Positions 21,126 to 32,292 are shown, counted from the stretch's first letter. The stretch: DNA of 64,000 nucleotides from Heterohyrax brucei (GCA_028571685.1 CM053140.1:60518201-60582200); one strand, 5' to 3'. A program made the numbers and translations. The notes: a model not told the origin generated them from the sequence alone.

Positions 21126-21490
21126 TTCCCTATAGAACTTCAAGTTCCTGCTGCTCAGAATAAAAACTACATTTCCCAGCTTTCCTACAGCAAAGTGCAG
21201 CCACATGACTTTACTGACAGCCTATGAACAGACCTTGTCTTTGCAGTTTGTGATTGTGTTATCAAAGGGGAAGAACAGGTCTTCTTAGTCTCTCTTCCTT
21301 CTGGGTGAAATGTGAACATGAACTACATTCAGCAAAATGAATGGGGCCAATAAATCAGGAATTGCAGAGCAAAAGACAGAGCAGCCGACATCCCCAACAC
21401 TGTAGAGTCACCTCAAGAAGCCTCAAAAGACAATGCTAGAATTGTTATGTGAGAGGCCAACATGATTCTGTCTCATACAAGCCACTATTA
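21126..21490 (+). repeat. Ancient mammalian repeat, family unresolved
   Basis: It contains AACTACATTTCCCAGCTTTCC, a string frequent in old mammalian medium-reiterated repeats, and ends near ACAAGCCACTATTATGCTG, which looks like the 3' end of such an element. I cannot place it in a named family. Confidence 0.35.
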
Positions 21491-21721
21491 TGCTGAATCT
21501 TACTAAGTGATTATCAGTGGTACCAAGACTGAGACACGTGGCTGCTTTCCAGGGAAACTAACATTGCTTAGGGACACCTATGCAAAGGACTTGGAAGAAA
21601 TGTCATCTAATTTTAGCATGCAACTTGGACTCCAGAGTGCCAGGGGCTCTGAGAGGAACTCTAAGGCAATTTTCTATGATGTGATTCACGTTGGGACTTG
21701 AACTCCAACGGAACATGCAGT

Positions 21722-21920
21722 AAAAACCAGTTGTTACCCAAATAACTCCAACTCCTAGCAATCTCACGCATGTCAGAGTAGAACTGTGCTCCATAGGGTT
21801 TTCAGTGGCTGGTTTTTCAACAACAGGTCACCTTGCCTTTCTTCCCAGGTGTTTCTGGGTGGGCTCAAATCCTCAGCCTTTCAATTAGCAACTGAGTATG
21901 TTAACCACTTGCAGCACCTT
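21722..21920 (-). mobile_element. AfroSINE variant with long middle segment
   Basis: Reverse copy with core AACTCCAACTCCTAGCAATC, AGTAGAACTGTGCTCCATAG, then the variant middle TTTTCAGTGGCTGGTTTTTC and CCTTTCTTCCCAGGTG, and a reversed tRNA-like head ending in TTAACCACTTGCAGCACC. The middle is shared with 30955-31155 and marks a distinct subfamily. Confidence 0.75.
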
Positions 21921-24035
21921 TAAAGTTGGACTTAGGGAAATGGCCCTGCTTCCCAGTTGTCACTTCCCCCTCCTATTTTGTCAAAGAATCCTTCCCAAAG
22001 GCATGAGTCATTCTCTGTACCTGTCTAGCCTCAGTGTCTTCAGTTGGTCACATCTGGTCCACAGGACAAGGGAGGGAAGGAAGGGGGATTTATGGTGCCG
22101 CTAGTGAGAATGACAGTCATGAACAGCTGTTTGTCCAACAACACACCAATCATACCCACTGAGAGAACCTTCTGGGCAGGGAGAGATGGAGATCTCCTAT
22201 CACCAGGCATGCTCTGTCCCTCACCACACAGGTCTACTGGTGCCATCAAATAAAGTCAGCATTTAGATAAGGGGGTAAACAGTGGGAGACTTGAACAGAC
22301 ACTTCCTTGAAATCCAGTCGTAGTAAACTAGAGAAATGGAGTGACTCATTCCAGATAACCACCGTCAGAGAAGTCCTTACGCCGTCCCTCTCCTGGGCAA
22401 CAGCGCAGGCGGTGGGTGCACCAGGCCTGGAAATTCACAGCCCTCAGATTTCCGGCCTCCTCGGGAGTTCCTTGCACATTCCCTCCCCTCCAGTTTAGCT
22501 GAGATACTTTTCTTCAGATTTTTGTCACAGTTATTGATTACTGGCGCCACTCTGTGTAACACAATCAAATATTGATTTGCCAGAAATGATCCAGAAAAAA
22601 AGACCTATTAAACTGAGCAAATTCTTTCGAACTGCCTGAGACCATGGAGCCAAGATTTCCCATGCAAATCCTTGAGCTTTTTGTATTACAGGTACTCCAA
22701 GCAGAAGGTTTAGCCACCTGCCGGAGAAGGACTGAAGCGTGGTAACAAAGGCTGCAACCTCACTTTCCTCAGCTATAGAACCGAAATAAGCAAAGGACTG
22801 AATCAGTGTTTTCTGAATGCATGAGTTAATAAAAGAAGAAACATACTGTGCTATTGAGCAATGAAAAGCACCACCCCCCCCCCGCCTCATCTTTCCACAT
22901 TCCCCTAGTGTTAACTTCAAAGGCCACCCACCTGACAGACAGAAAAATTGAGAGTTCAGAAAGCAGAGAGTGATCTTTCAGGCCACTCTCTTGCTGCCAG
23001 TCTGGGAAGACCACTTGCTCTGATTTCACTGATGAATCAGCCAAGGCCTAGAAAGACAACTGCTGGATGTTCTGCTTCTGTGATTTCCACCTGGGGTGCC
23101 TAAGTAGAGGCCTTCGGCCCAGAATCCTCTCTAATAAGGTGGCTGGGAACTAGGTCTCTCTCACTGTCTCTCAGTTGCTGCTCCTTAACAGAGAAGCCTT
23201 CCCCTTGTTTGGGGCACATGGTAACTTTTCTGTCTATTTCTCATGTGTGGGCACCATGTGGTACTTGGCCCACCTCACTTCTGTATCTGTTCTTGGGAGG
23301 AAAGAACGGGGTCTCTCTCATCTGCAGCATAAGAGAGCTATGCATGGAACATCTGCCCTGCACCAGCTGTGATGTGGGTATCACTGGTCATGGGAAACTG
23401 GTCCCACTAGTGAATATGATCTCTGTCTCTTCTGTGTGGAAGTAAGGCACTGTCACACGCACTGAGGAGTGCTCAGTTTGTGTCTTTTGTTGGTAACTTT
23501 GAACCCTGTTGCAATAAAAGCTGCCTGCACCAAGTCACGCAGCAGAAACCTAACACGAAGCATGATGGCCAATAGCAACAGGCCTAAGCAAATGGCCACA
23601 ATAGTCCTGAGGCCACAGTGGCTCCACGAGTTGACATATAGCAGATTATGCTGTGAGTTGTTGTATTTTCTCATTTAATCTTCACAACTGATGTGGTGGG
23701 TTGTGTTATCTTCATTTTGTTCTTCATGCTTTCATTGAACCCTGTTATTATAAAAAAAAATGTATATCATCATTTTTAAAAGTTTCATCAATAAAGAAAC
23801 TCATCTCAGTAGAGACAATACATGAAAAGTATGGCTATAACTGCCACAGTGTCCCAGGGTTTCACTACAGAGTGGCTTTATATTGGAGGCAGGGGAGGGT
23901 ACCCATGGAGGGGCTGAACTACAAGGCTGTTTGGGAAGACTGAGAACTTGAGATGGTGCCTGCTCTCATCCCCCGACGTCTGTGGGTGTAACTGGGCCTT
24001 GCTTTCATGAGCCATCATTAGCTATTTTTCCTGTC
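21921..24035. other. Unique sequence with a poly-C run
   Basis: No repeat or gene is recognised over 2.1 kb. A C-run lies at 22873-22883. Frames of up to 129 codons (22531-22920, reverse) show no domain and overlap others. This is one of the larger unbroken unique blocks, so any hidden exon or regulatory element would have to be found by comparison. Confidence 0.4.
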
Positions 24036-24039
24036 TGAC

Positions 24040-24415
24040 CTGTCTGTTAGTTTGTCTTATTGGGGGAGCTTGTGTGTTAGTATGATGCTAGAAGCTATAC
24101 CCCTGGTATGGTAGACAGGTTTTGACAGAGCTTCTAGACTAAGACAGACTAGGAAGAAAGGTCTGGTGATCTACTTCCAACCATTAGCCAGTGAAAATCT
24201 TAGGGATCACAACAGAATATTGTTTGATAATAATGCTGCAAAATGAGCCTTGTAGGGTTGGAAGACACTCAAAATACACAGTGGTTATCACAACCAACAC
24301 AAGCACACCAACAATCAAGAAGACAGCACAGGACTGGGTAAGGTTCTGTACCGTAGTATATGAAGTCCCCATGCATCAGAGCCAATGCTATGGCAACCCA
24401 GAACAGCAACAACAT
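24040..24415 (+). mobile_element. RTE-derived non-autonomous element, copy 2
   Basis: It begins with the RTE 5' leader (GCTTGTGTGTTAGTATGATG, TAGCCAGTGAAAATCTTAGG, GAAGACACTCAAAATACACA). It then passes directly into the RTE 3' end (GTGGTTATCACAACCAACAC, CAGCACAGGACTGGGTAAGG, ending near CAGAGCCAATGCTATGGCAA). The leader-to-tail junction matches copy 1 at 6505-6847. It has no coding sequence and must have depended on RTE proteins. Confidence 0.75.
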
Positions 24416-25285
24416 CTTTTTGTCATAGTTTCAGACCATCAGTCATCATTTAACACACCTTATTTCATGGGTCTGCTTTGGTGGCGCTGCCCCCACCCCT
24501 TTACTCTGACCCCACAGCTCTGACCATAGGATAGCTTCCTGGCTGCCCCATCAGCCTGAAGACCTGTCTGAGCTGCTGGGTGACTTTATAGACATTGCAG
24601 AAATTGTTGCTCAGTTGGCCCCAGAAAGAGCTCTGAGAAGTTCTTGAAACTTCTCTGGGAGAGTTGACAGTGTCTGTTTCCTACGAACAGGTCTTCATCT
24701 GCATTCCCGCATAGCACCCAGCACAGTGTCCACCAAATAGCTACAACCCAGAAAAAACCTGGCTAAACTGGACAGAATTTGAAACAGAAACTGATCACCT
24801 TTTTAAGGGTAGCGTTGAAGTGTGAAGAGAATGTGTTTATTAATAAAATATTTTTCCCTTGGTCCCAGGAAAGCACGGCACTTCCAAGATGACTTTGGTA
24901 AATCAAGTGGGATCCACTTCACCTGGGAATAGCCCTCACTCCTAAAGCTGTGATGCCTGCACACACATGCACGCACACACACACGGAGGAGTGTGTGATC
25001 CACACATGTATGCATGTACACCTATGTACATAATATGCACACAAGGACAAAGCACAGCACACAGTAAACAGACCACAGACACCACACTCTGCTCAGAATG
25101 AGAGCTGTCCTCTGGCCCTGACACCCTGGGTCCTACCTCTAAGGTCATTCCCAGAGTAGGGCCCAGTCTTGTTGGTCCCACCCCACTAATAGTGAAGAAG
25201 TCAGAGAAGGACAGTGAAGATTCTCAAGCCACCCAACACTCTACCAGGAACAGAGGCTGGGTTGGATAGGTACGCCCACATGGCA
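24416..25285. other. Unique sequence
   Basis: No gene or clear repeat, apart from a short CA-rich patch around 24959-24982 and a weak L2-like CACCCAGCACAGTGTCC at 24715-24732. Confidence 0.4.
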
Positions 25286-25460
25286 GTGTATCCCAGGGGT
25301 TAGAGTGCAGGCTTGGGAGACAGACTGCTAGGCTTGCGTCGTCCCCTTCCACTTAGTAGAGTCAGGTTACCCAACCTGGCCACCTCCCGGGTTGCCAGCA
25401 GAAACTGTCACCCTCCTCCGTATCTCACCCTCACCTGTAAAGTGGAAATGAGACTTACTT
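25286..25460 (+). repeat. MIR SINE, degraded
   Basis: The GGGGTTAGAGTGCAGGCTTG head, CAGACTGCTAGGCTTGCG, CCACTTAGTAGAG and a final CACCTGTAAAGTGGAAATGA follow the MIR order. Confidence 0.65.
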
Positions 25461-27360
25461 TCTTTGCATATCAGTCTTCCTTTCAGTCAACTAGAAGAAA
25501 ATGATTTGTAGGTTCATTTATATCTAAGATCTGCAAGGTCAGGGTCAGTCACTGATCTTTGCCAAAGTTTCCCCAGTCTCAGATGGTCGTCAGACCCGGT
25601 TGACTCTGTTAAATTAGTGCCTGTGCAAGACATGTATTAACTGTCAGCCTCTGCTTCCCCAGCACCTGTGGATCAAAATGTGCCCTGCTGTGGGACCCCA
25701 GGGCAGGAGCGTGCCCAGTGAGGGCCCAGGAGCCCCAGAGTCTCAGATCTACCTCTGCAGCCCCTCATCCTCTACACTCACCCATCAGGTCACCTCTGCC
25801 TTCTCCTCTAAAAGCGACACAGCTGGGCCTCTTTTCCCAGGATGGCTGGAAGGATTGAGACTGAGGATATAGCACCCTGGCTCCTGGAAGGTGCCTCGTC
25901 TGTGACACCATCCCCACCCAGGGCACAGTGTACCCAAGCAGATCTGGTGCTGCCACTGGAAGTGGAATTCGCAGTGCAGCCCAGACCAGGAACACACCTA
26001 TGGGGACAGCCCAGTAACCAGATGCAACCTTCACTCCCGTCAGGCAGCCACAAAGTAGACCCATCCCTCACTGTTAAACCTCTGCCCTCTTTTCCTGCCT
26101 GCCAACGTGAACCTTTTCAGAACCCCTGCCTGCCACGCAGAGCCTCTGCCTGGCTCCCTCCGGCCATCCCTTCCCTGTGGGAAACTTTCTTTGTTCTTCC
26201 TAGCATTGCAATAGGGACACTTCATTCTTCAGGAGATGGGTCCCAGGAGGGAGAAGGCAGAGGACCAGCAAGGGAGAGGGGCTTGAGGAGAGAGCTGAAC
26301 TTCTCTCCACCTCCTGTCTCTGAGGCAAAGCCATCAGTCCACATGAACGGGAAGGCAGTGACTCCAGCATCCCCTCTCCTAGTACGGGGCAGAGCCGAAT
26401 ATGAGGACGGCAGGGAAATGCCTTGTCACACAGCAGAGAGAAGGATCCGAGATATAATGAGCCCAGCTGCACACAGGTTCCTCCCATCAGCTTGCCTGTC
26501 TTCATGCACAGAGACCCCTTATTTCCTTTGTAGTTCATCTTCAAGTGGGTTGTTTTTCTCCTTGTGATAAGAGTACAATTCATTTAAAGTTCTTTGATGG
26601 TTATTTTACTTATCCAAAGTGTATTTTATACGAAAAGATCAATTCCAAGAAAACACCCAGAGCCCTTGGCAACTAGATCCATTAGCAAGTGCTAAGTGGT
26701 CAGACATTAGAGGTGAGAGCTCCAGACAAAGACCAAGAGAGGATGAAAACTGGAGCTGGGCTGTTCTGTGAGGAGGCTTGGTATGCAATTTACACCAAAG
26801 GCTTTGAGAATCTTAACTGTTTCCCCTCTGGCTGAAACTGAAGCCAAATTTCAAGTCCAGAGAAGATGGTCGAGAAGTCATCAGACAACCAATGACCTCT
26901 GTGCAGTGGATGGAGGAGACACCCTCACATCTCAGCTGCCAAGGTGTCCACACTCCCCAAAGGCCATAAGCACCCTGGGGGGCATTCTTTTCCCCACAGC
27001 CCCTTGGCAATTAAAGCTTCCTGCACTCTCCATCTGCTCAGAAGGAAAGGAAGGAGAGGAAGAGAAGAAACCAAAAATACCATCTTGATGTACTGTCCCT
27101 GGACAGGGAGCCAGGACAGGAGACTCTGATCCACTAGGGATTTTTTCGGGGGGCAGACAGATGGACTGGGATGAGGAACAAGAAGAAAAGACAGAGAGAG
27201 AAAGAGAAGAAAGGGGACAGAGAGGAGGAGAGACAGAGACCTTGTATCAGCCAGGGTCCAGAGTGGAAAGAGAAACAAGAAAAGTAATTTGAACAGGGAA
27301 AATTTAATACAAAGTCTTATTAACTTGGAAAAGGTGGTTGATTACTAAAGAAGCAAAATA
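25461..27360. other. Unique, GC-richer sequence with a fortuitous long frame
   Basis: Contains a 241-codon forward frame (25842-26567), discussed under rejected items, and a purine-rich patch at 27163-27240. No repeat family covers it convincingly. No paired splice sites with domain-bearing translation were seen. Confidence 0.4.
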
Positions 27361-27367
27361 GAACACC

Positions 27368-27385
27368 AAAAAAAAAAAAAAAAAA
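27368..27385 (+). repeat. Poly-A run (18)
   Basis: An uninterrupted A18. It is not clearly the tail of a recognisable retroelement, because the sequence before it is unassigned. Confidence 0.8.
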
Positions 27386-27861
27386 GAAATATAAAATGTG
27401 CAGAGCAGTTACTACACTGAGACTGAAAGAAAATATCCAGGGAAGGACCAAACTTGGGAGAGGGTTACACTGCCCAAGACTGAGTCTCAGACACTGTCAG
27501 AAATGGGGTGACTGTGACCCAGTGAATGATGGAGAATGGGCAAGGGTTCATTGGGTTACCGTAGACTAGGAGTGGTCCACCATCAGTGGGCTAAGTCTGG
27601 TGAAGAGGAAGCCATCTCCGGAGTGATAAACTTACTGAAAGATGAGTCACTCACATGCCACTGGCAGTCACACCACAGGAGCAAAAACAATTGAAAGCAA
27701 GAACCTACAAGAAAAGTCCCTTCTTCTGCTGTAAACTGGCAATGTCTATCCAGTACCCTCTACTGACAAGGTGTAATATTACACCACCTGACACAGGAGA
27801 ACTGTTTACAAGGTTCAGCTCCAGTATCATGAAGCAATCAAAGAAGAGTGTAATTTGACCT
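27386..27861. other. Unique sequence, nothing recognised
   Basis: Nearly 480 bp between the A-run and an AfroSINE, with no assignable feature. Confidence 0.4.
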
Positions 27862-27998
27862 AAAACCAAAAAAGCCCAGTTGTCAAGTCGATTCCAATTC
27901 ATAGTGACCCTATAGGACAGAGCTGAACTGCCTCACAGAGTTTCCAAGGAGTAACTGGTAGATTCGAACTGCCAACTTTAACCACCATGTCACCACAG
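27862..27998 (-). mobile_element. AfroSINE, reverse, head eroded
   Basis: CCAGTTGTCAAGTCGATTCC core, TATAGGACAGAGCTGAACTG body and GTAGATTCGAACTGCC B-box complement. It abuts the RTE fragment at 28008. Confidence 0.8.
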
Positions 27999-28007
27999 TT
28001 TCTGTTG

Positions 28008-28367
28008 TTGGTTGGTGCCATCGAGTCAATTCCAACTCATAGCAACCCTATGCACAATACAACAAAACACTGCCCAGTCTTGCACCATGTCCACAATCAT
28101 TTTTATGCTGAAGTCCATTGTTGTGGCCACTGTGTCAATCCGTTTCTTCGAGGGTCTTCCTCTTTTTTGCTGACGCTCCACTCTACCAAGCCTGATGTCT
28201 TTCTTCAGGGACTGGTCCTTCTTGACAACATGTCCAAAGTTTGTAAGCTGCAGTCTTGCTGTCTTTGCTTCCAAGGAGCACTCTAGTTGTACTTCCTCCA
28301 GAACAGATCAGTTTATTCTTCTGGTGGTCCATGGTACATTCAGTATTCTTCTCCAACACCACAATTC
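28008..28367 (-). mobile_element. RTE 3'-end fragment
   Basis: Reverse RTE starting GTTGTTGGTTGGTGCCATCG and running through TTCCTCTTTTTTGCTGACGC, ATGTCTTTCTTCAGGGACTG and GGTGGTCCATGGTACATTC. Only the 3'-most 360 bp (end of ORF2 and tail) was inserted. Confidence 0.85.
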
Positions 28368-28544
28368 ATTGTTTCTAGAAGGCAATAAATTAATAATGGT
28401 CACAGTGCGCTAATTCTCAGGGCATTAATAGAGGAGTTCTTTCTAAAGATACTGAGTTGTTGAAGTGGGCAGTGATCCAAAGCCTCATCTGAAGTAAGAA
28501 TCCTCTCAATAAAAGAAAACACTGGTAATAAAAACAACATACAC

Positions 28545-28725
28545 TCGTAGTTGAGCTTTGTATATAGTGTAATACATATGCCATTTCACTTATTAGTTAC
28601 AACAACCCCCCAAAATAGGTGACATTACCAACCCTATCTTATAAATTAGGAAACTGTACACCAGAGAGTGGAAATATTTTGTCCTGAATAACATAACTGC
28701 CACTCAAATTCAGTTCATCTTGCTA
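28545..28725 (-). repeat. MIR SINE, reverse
   Basis: CATTTCACTTATTAGTTACA, AGGTGACATTACCAACCC, TTAGGAAACTGTACACCAGA blocks in reverse MIR order. Confidence 0.65.
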
Positions 28726-28744
28726 GCATTCCCCCCCTCCTGCC

Positions 28745-29075
28745 CCAATAAGTAATCATCTAACCACTGCTTGCACACTCTTAAGGATGAGGAGTTCATC
28801 ACCTCTCAGGGCAGCCCATTCTTATCTGAACAGCTTTTACTGTGGAGAATCCCATCTTTTCAGACCACATTGATATACACTCCCTTTCGTGTGGCAGCTG
28901 TTTCTGTATTTGAAGATCTTCTTTTTTTTCTATACAAGTTCTTTTCTTCTTCAGTTTCAACAGTCCTACCACCTTCAGCATTCTGTATCAATAGCCCCTA
29001 CACCACATTGCTCAAGCTCCTCTTGACCAAGCTCAAGCAAGTTCAGATTTTTCTCTCTTCCTTCTTACACTCTCT
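28745..29075 (-). repeat. CR1/L3-type LINE fragment
   Basis: Forward-strand strings GAGGAGTTCATCACCTCTCA, GGGCAGCCCATTCTTATCTG and GGCAGCTGTTTCTGTATTTG, followed by a TTCTTTTCTTCTTCAG stretch, fit the reversed 3' region of an ancient CR1/L3 LINE. It is decayed, and I hold the family assignment moderately. Confidence 0.5.
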
Positions 29076-29089
29076 TGCACAGGTAGAAA

Positions 29090-29272
29090 GGTCCCCGGGT
29101 GGTACAAACTTTTAAGCATTCAACTATTGGCCAAAAGATTGGCAGTTTGAACCCACTCAAAGGGCCTTGGAAGACAAGACCTGGTGATGTACTTCTGAAA
29201 GATCACAGCCTTAGAAACCCTACACTGCACACATGGGGTCACCGTTAGCAGGAACCAACTGGAAGACAATGA
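29090..29272 (+). mobile_element. AfroSINE variant, forward
   Basis: GTCCCCGGGTGGTACAAACT head, a GATTGGCAGTTTGAACCCAC B-box region, GACCTGGTGATGTACTTCTG, CACAGCCTTAGAAACCC and a degraded core near GTTAGCAGGAACCAACTGG. It matches the variant subfamily in forward sense. Confidence 0.72.
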
Positions 29273-29289
29273 CAGCTTAGGCGAGAGGA

Positions 29290-29770
29290 GCTCTCCAGGG
29301 AAGGTCTGCCCAGGGCAGAGCCCCACTGCAGGCCGCTGCCTACAGGAAGCGTCTAGCAGAAGAAATTAATTAATCTAAGACCTGGTGTCTCTTTTCTGTA
29401 ATTCTGGAGGAAACCATAAATTATGTATCTAACTGGTTTTCTTGAGGGGATTTCATAAAGCAACACATGAGGAAGTGCTGAGTACGATGTTTGACTCCAC
29501 AAAGATTGGAAGGCGTTGGATCCAGTCCATCGGTAAATGGAGAAGCCCTGGAACTGATTTGCAACCCCACGGTGGCTCAGAAAAGGAACTAGGATCCAGG
29601 TTTCCTGGTACCCAAACCAGGTGTGTGACTCCACCTCACATTTTAAAGACTACAACCTTCTCTTAGAATCAACAACGAATCCAGTCACAGGAGGGTCCAC
29701 CCTTGGCCATGTGCCCTTTCTCCAGTGTCAAAGATAACAGAATTAACGAGGGACAACACTGAGAGAGACA
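29290..29770. other. Unique sequence, nothing recognised
   Basis: No repeat or gene identified. Two antiparallel frames of 74-93 codons overlap and have no family signature. Confidence 0.4.
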
Positions 29771-29775
29771 GTCAC

Positions 29776-30221
29776 TGTTGTGCACTGAATTGTGTCCCCC
29801 GAAATATGCATTAAAATCCTAACTCCTATACCTGTGGATGTAATTCCATCTGGCAATCGGTTTCATTCGTTATGCTCATGAGGCCCTGTCAGTGCAGGGT
29901 GTGTCCGAAATCTAGTCACTTCTGAGTGATAGGAAGAGCAGCACGACACAGAACCAAAAAAAGCACAAATTGGGGGTGGTCGGGAACAGAAGCCACATGG
30001 AGCTCACCAAGGAACTGACACAAGGGAACCAGCAACAGAGAAGCTAAGGAGAGGACTTCCCCTAGAGAGAACAGAGACAGAGAGCACTCTCGGAGAGCTA
30101 GTGCCCTGAATTGAAACTTCTAGGTTCCTAAACTACAACAAATGCGACAAACTGAATCTCCGATCATGGAAGTCACCCATGTGTGGTATTTCCGTGACAG
30201 TGGCATTATAAAGCTAAGACA
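29776..30221 (+). mobile_element. ERV solo LTR with 5-bp duplication
   Basis: The LTR begins TGTTGTGCACTGAATTGTGT and ends GTGGTATTTCCGTGACAGTG ... AAGCTAAGACA, giving the TG...CA termini typical of retroviral LTRs. GTCAC at 29771-29775 and GCCAC at 30222-30226 form a 5-bp target duplication with one mismatch. Part of the internal LTR has been replaced or deleted relative to the copy at 40525. No viral genes remain. Confidence 0.78.
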
Positions 30222-30360
30222 GCCACAGTGCGGGTATGCATTCCTGTCCTTTCTCCTCATCTCCCTCCCTCCCTGGATGGTTTCACATCCTAGGACACCT
30301 GTGCCTATTTGCAGAGAGTTCCCGATGGCTGGCCAGATTCCTCCAGGGACCACTGTGCAT

Positions 30361-30728
30361 CCTCATAATGATATTCATTAGGCTGTCTGACATCGACATT
30401 GTTTTCAGGTTAATATATTTCATTTAATGAGGCATTTATTTGCAGTGTGAAAACTAAGGAATTGTGTTTTCTTCTGATGAGTTCAGCTGATGAATGGATA
30501 AAGACTGGGCTTGAAATAGTTGATTAAGAAAACACATCTAACTGACTTTTCTTTCTTCTTCAGACATGGACTATTCTTAGGTTAATTTGAGTTACATTGC
30601 TCATTTCTTAGGGGAAGAAACAAACAGATGATCTCTCCTCAGTTCTGTGGTTTGTCCTCCTTTTGCCCATTTGTTTCCTTCCTTCTACCTAGTGCTCAGC
30701 TTCAAGGAAGTAAAAGAGCAAGGCCAGG
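30361..30728 (+). repeat. Local duplication, block A
   Basis: About 368 bp that aligns collinearly, at roughly 80 % identity by eye, with 33891-34259. Shared strings include CATTTCATTTAATGAGGCAT, GTTGATTAAGAAAACA and GTCCTCCTTTTGCCC-type blocks. It carries no frame of note and I do not recognise it as a known repeat. Homology fades near 30728. Confidence 0.75.
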
Positions 30729-30954
30729 TAAGCCTCCAGTACAAGGAGGGGGGAAGACCGCTGCCTACAATCAAGCAGCAGGGTGGTCAGAGCATGTCAG
30801 GGAAGGTGTCACATGGTGGCTGAAGCCAAGGCCTCAGTGGGGTGTTCTCATAGCTAGTCCAGGTGGCCTGTCTCTGTGGTTACCAGACTTTCTGTCCATC
30901 CAGTCCACACTTGACTGTCACCAGTGCCTTTGTCATTCCAGCTGGATTCTTCTG
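30729..30954. other. Unique sequence
   Basis: Unassigned sequence between duplication block A and a SINE. A 186-codon forward frame spanning 30628-31188 runs through block A and the SINE, so it is not a gene. Confidence 0.4.
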
Positions 30955-31155
30955 CACCTGTTGTCATCAAGTCAATTCCAACTCATGTCTACCCTGTGTG
31001 TGCAAACAAAAGCTGTGCTCAGTAGGGTTTTCAACAGCTGTTTTCCAGAAGGAGATCACCAGGCCTTTCTTCTGAGGCACTTCTGGGTAGGTTCACATCA
31101 CCAACCTGGATATGTGGTCAAGTGCTTAACCGTTAGCAGCACCCAAGGGCTCTGT
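30955..31155 (-). mobile_element. AfroSINE variant with long middle segment
   Basis: Reverse copy: core GTCATCAAGTCAATTCCAAC, CTGTGCTCAGTAGGGTTTTC, middle CACCAGGCCTTTCTTCTGAG, and a head ending in TTAACCGTTAGCAGCACCC. Same subfamily as 21722-21920. Confidence 0.78.
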
Positions 31156-31304
31156 GAAGTCGTCTTACCACCATATAATTGCATCTAGCACAAGGGGGAG
31201 GGGAAAAATGGGCTCCATATCCTTTCTCTACAAAGCCACAGGGCTCTTCTCAGATTTTGAGTCCTTTGTTTTGCTATTTGATTTCAATCCTCCAGTGGGT
31301 TATT

Positions 31305-31320
31305 TAAAAAAAAAAAAAAA
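31305..31320 (+). repeat. Poly-A run
   Basis: An A-run of about 15 after TTATTT, without a recognisable element body. Confidence 0.7.
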
Positions 31321-31519
31321 GCTACAAAGCTGAGGCTGATCCAGCTGTATTCATTGTGAGGGTGGGCACCTGTCTTCTCTGACGGTGAGAATTCTGTAGC
31401 TTCATCTGCTAAAGCCTCACTTCTGTTTCATCTGCAGCGAGTAGCTGCAGAAGCCCCATCTCTCTGAGCCGTCTGCGTTCCTGTGAGAGGAACTAGGCTT
31501 CCTAACCAGGAGAAGGACC

Positions 31520-31620
31520 AACAGCAGAAGGTCTGGGTTCAAGTCCCAGGTCTGGCTCTGACCTGGGAAACTCTTGCTGATCCAGGGCCTCAGTTCCCTC
31601 TGTTTAAAAAAAAAAAAAAA
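31520..31620 (+). repeat. MIR SINE fragment ending in A-run
   Basis: GTCTGGGTTCAAGTCCCAGG, GGGCCTCAGTTCCCTCTG blocks are the MIR B-box and core, followed by an A14 run at about 31604-31620. Confidence 0.65.
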
Positions 31621-32064
31621 CATCATTTCCAGTACCTCTTACAGCCATTCTTCTGTGTTTATAGTTGCAACATGCTCTCTCCTGCCTGGAAATAAACACA
31701 TTTGATTCATTCCAAAAACATCTACAGAGCCTCAGGCTCCATGGTTGGCCTCAGGGATGCCAGGACGGATGAATGAGGTATGTCGATCCCCCTGGTGATA
31801 GAACCACGTGGAGTGACAGCCACCACACAGCGGGCAAGAGATCAGGGCAAGAACAGCGCAGGATGAAGCAGGATCCAGGAATCTATTTTGTGTGCTTAGG
31901 AGAGCACCCCGGGAGCGTGGGTATGCCTTCTTTGCAGATTCAAAGCCTGCCCTATAGCTGGCCACCTGAGCCTTGCCTGGTCTGTCAAATCCAAGTCCCG
32001 ACTTAAACACTGCCTTTCCCAGACCTAAGGTAACCACATGGCCCTTCACAGCTCTATCACCTCT
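31621..32064. other. Unique sequence, nothing recognised
   Basis: About 440 bp without an assignable repeat. A reverse frame of 105 codons (31732-32049) has no domain. Confidence 0.4.
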
Positions 32065-32292
32065 TGATATTATATGTTTTATTTGTTTACTTATTCATTG
32101 TCTACATGCCCTTAACCCCATACACAGCAAATGTGATCCTTTTATTCTTTCATGCAGTAAATATTTATGTCTTAAACAGTAGTTTAGGAGGTAGATATTT
32201 AGTGGTGAAATATACAGATCAAAATGATTCCTCATGTAGCACTTCACTTTCTTGTGGAAACAGATAATAAATAGGGTAAATTATTTATATAA
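32065..32292 (+). repeat. L2-like LINE fragment
   Basis: CATGCAGTAAATATTTATG and GTGGAAACAGATAATAAATAGG are reminiscent of L2 3' sequence (AACAAATATTTATTGAG ... GACAATAAATAA). It is weakly conserved. Confidence 0.4.

Noticed and set aside
22531..22920. 129-codon reverse frame in unique sequence
   Set aside because: It crosses a poly-C run, shows no domain and no splice context. I could not support it as a gene, though it is in repeat-free DNA.
25842..26567. 241-codon forward open frame
   Set aside because: It is the longest frame in the window, but its translation is low in complexity (Pro/Ser/Arg-rich), matches no family I know, and overlaps antisense frames of up to 127 codons. GC-rich sequence produces such frames by chance. 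A conserved-codon test in other afrotherians would settle it.
30628..31188. 186-codon forward open frame
   Set aside because: It crosses the end of duplication block A, unique DNA and a reversed AfroSINE, so it cannot be one gene. Block B does not keep the frame.
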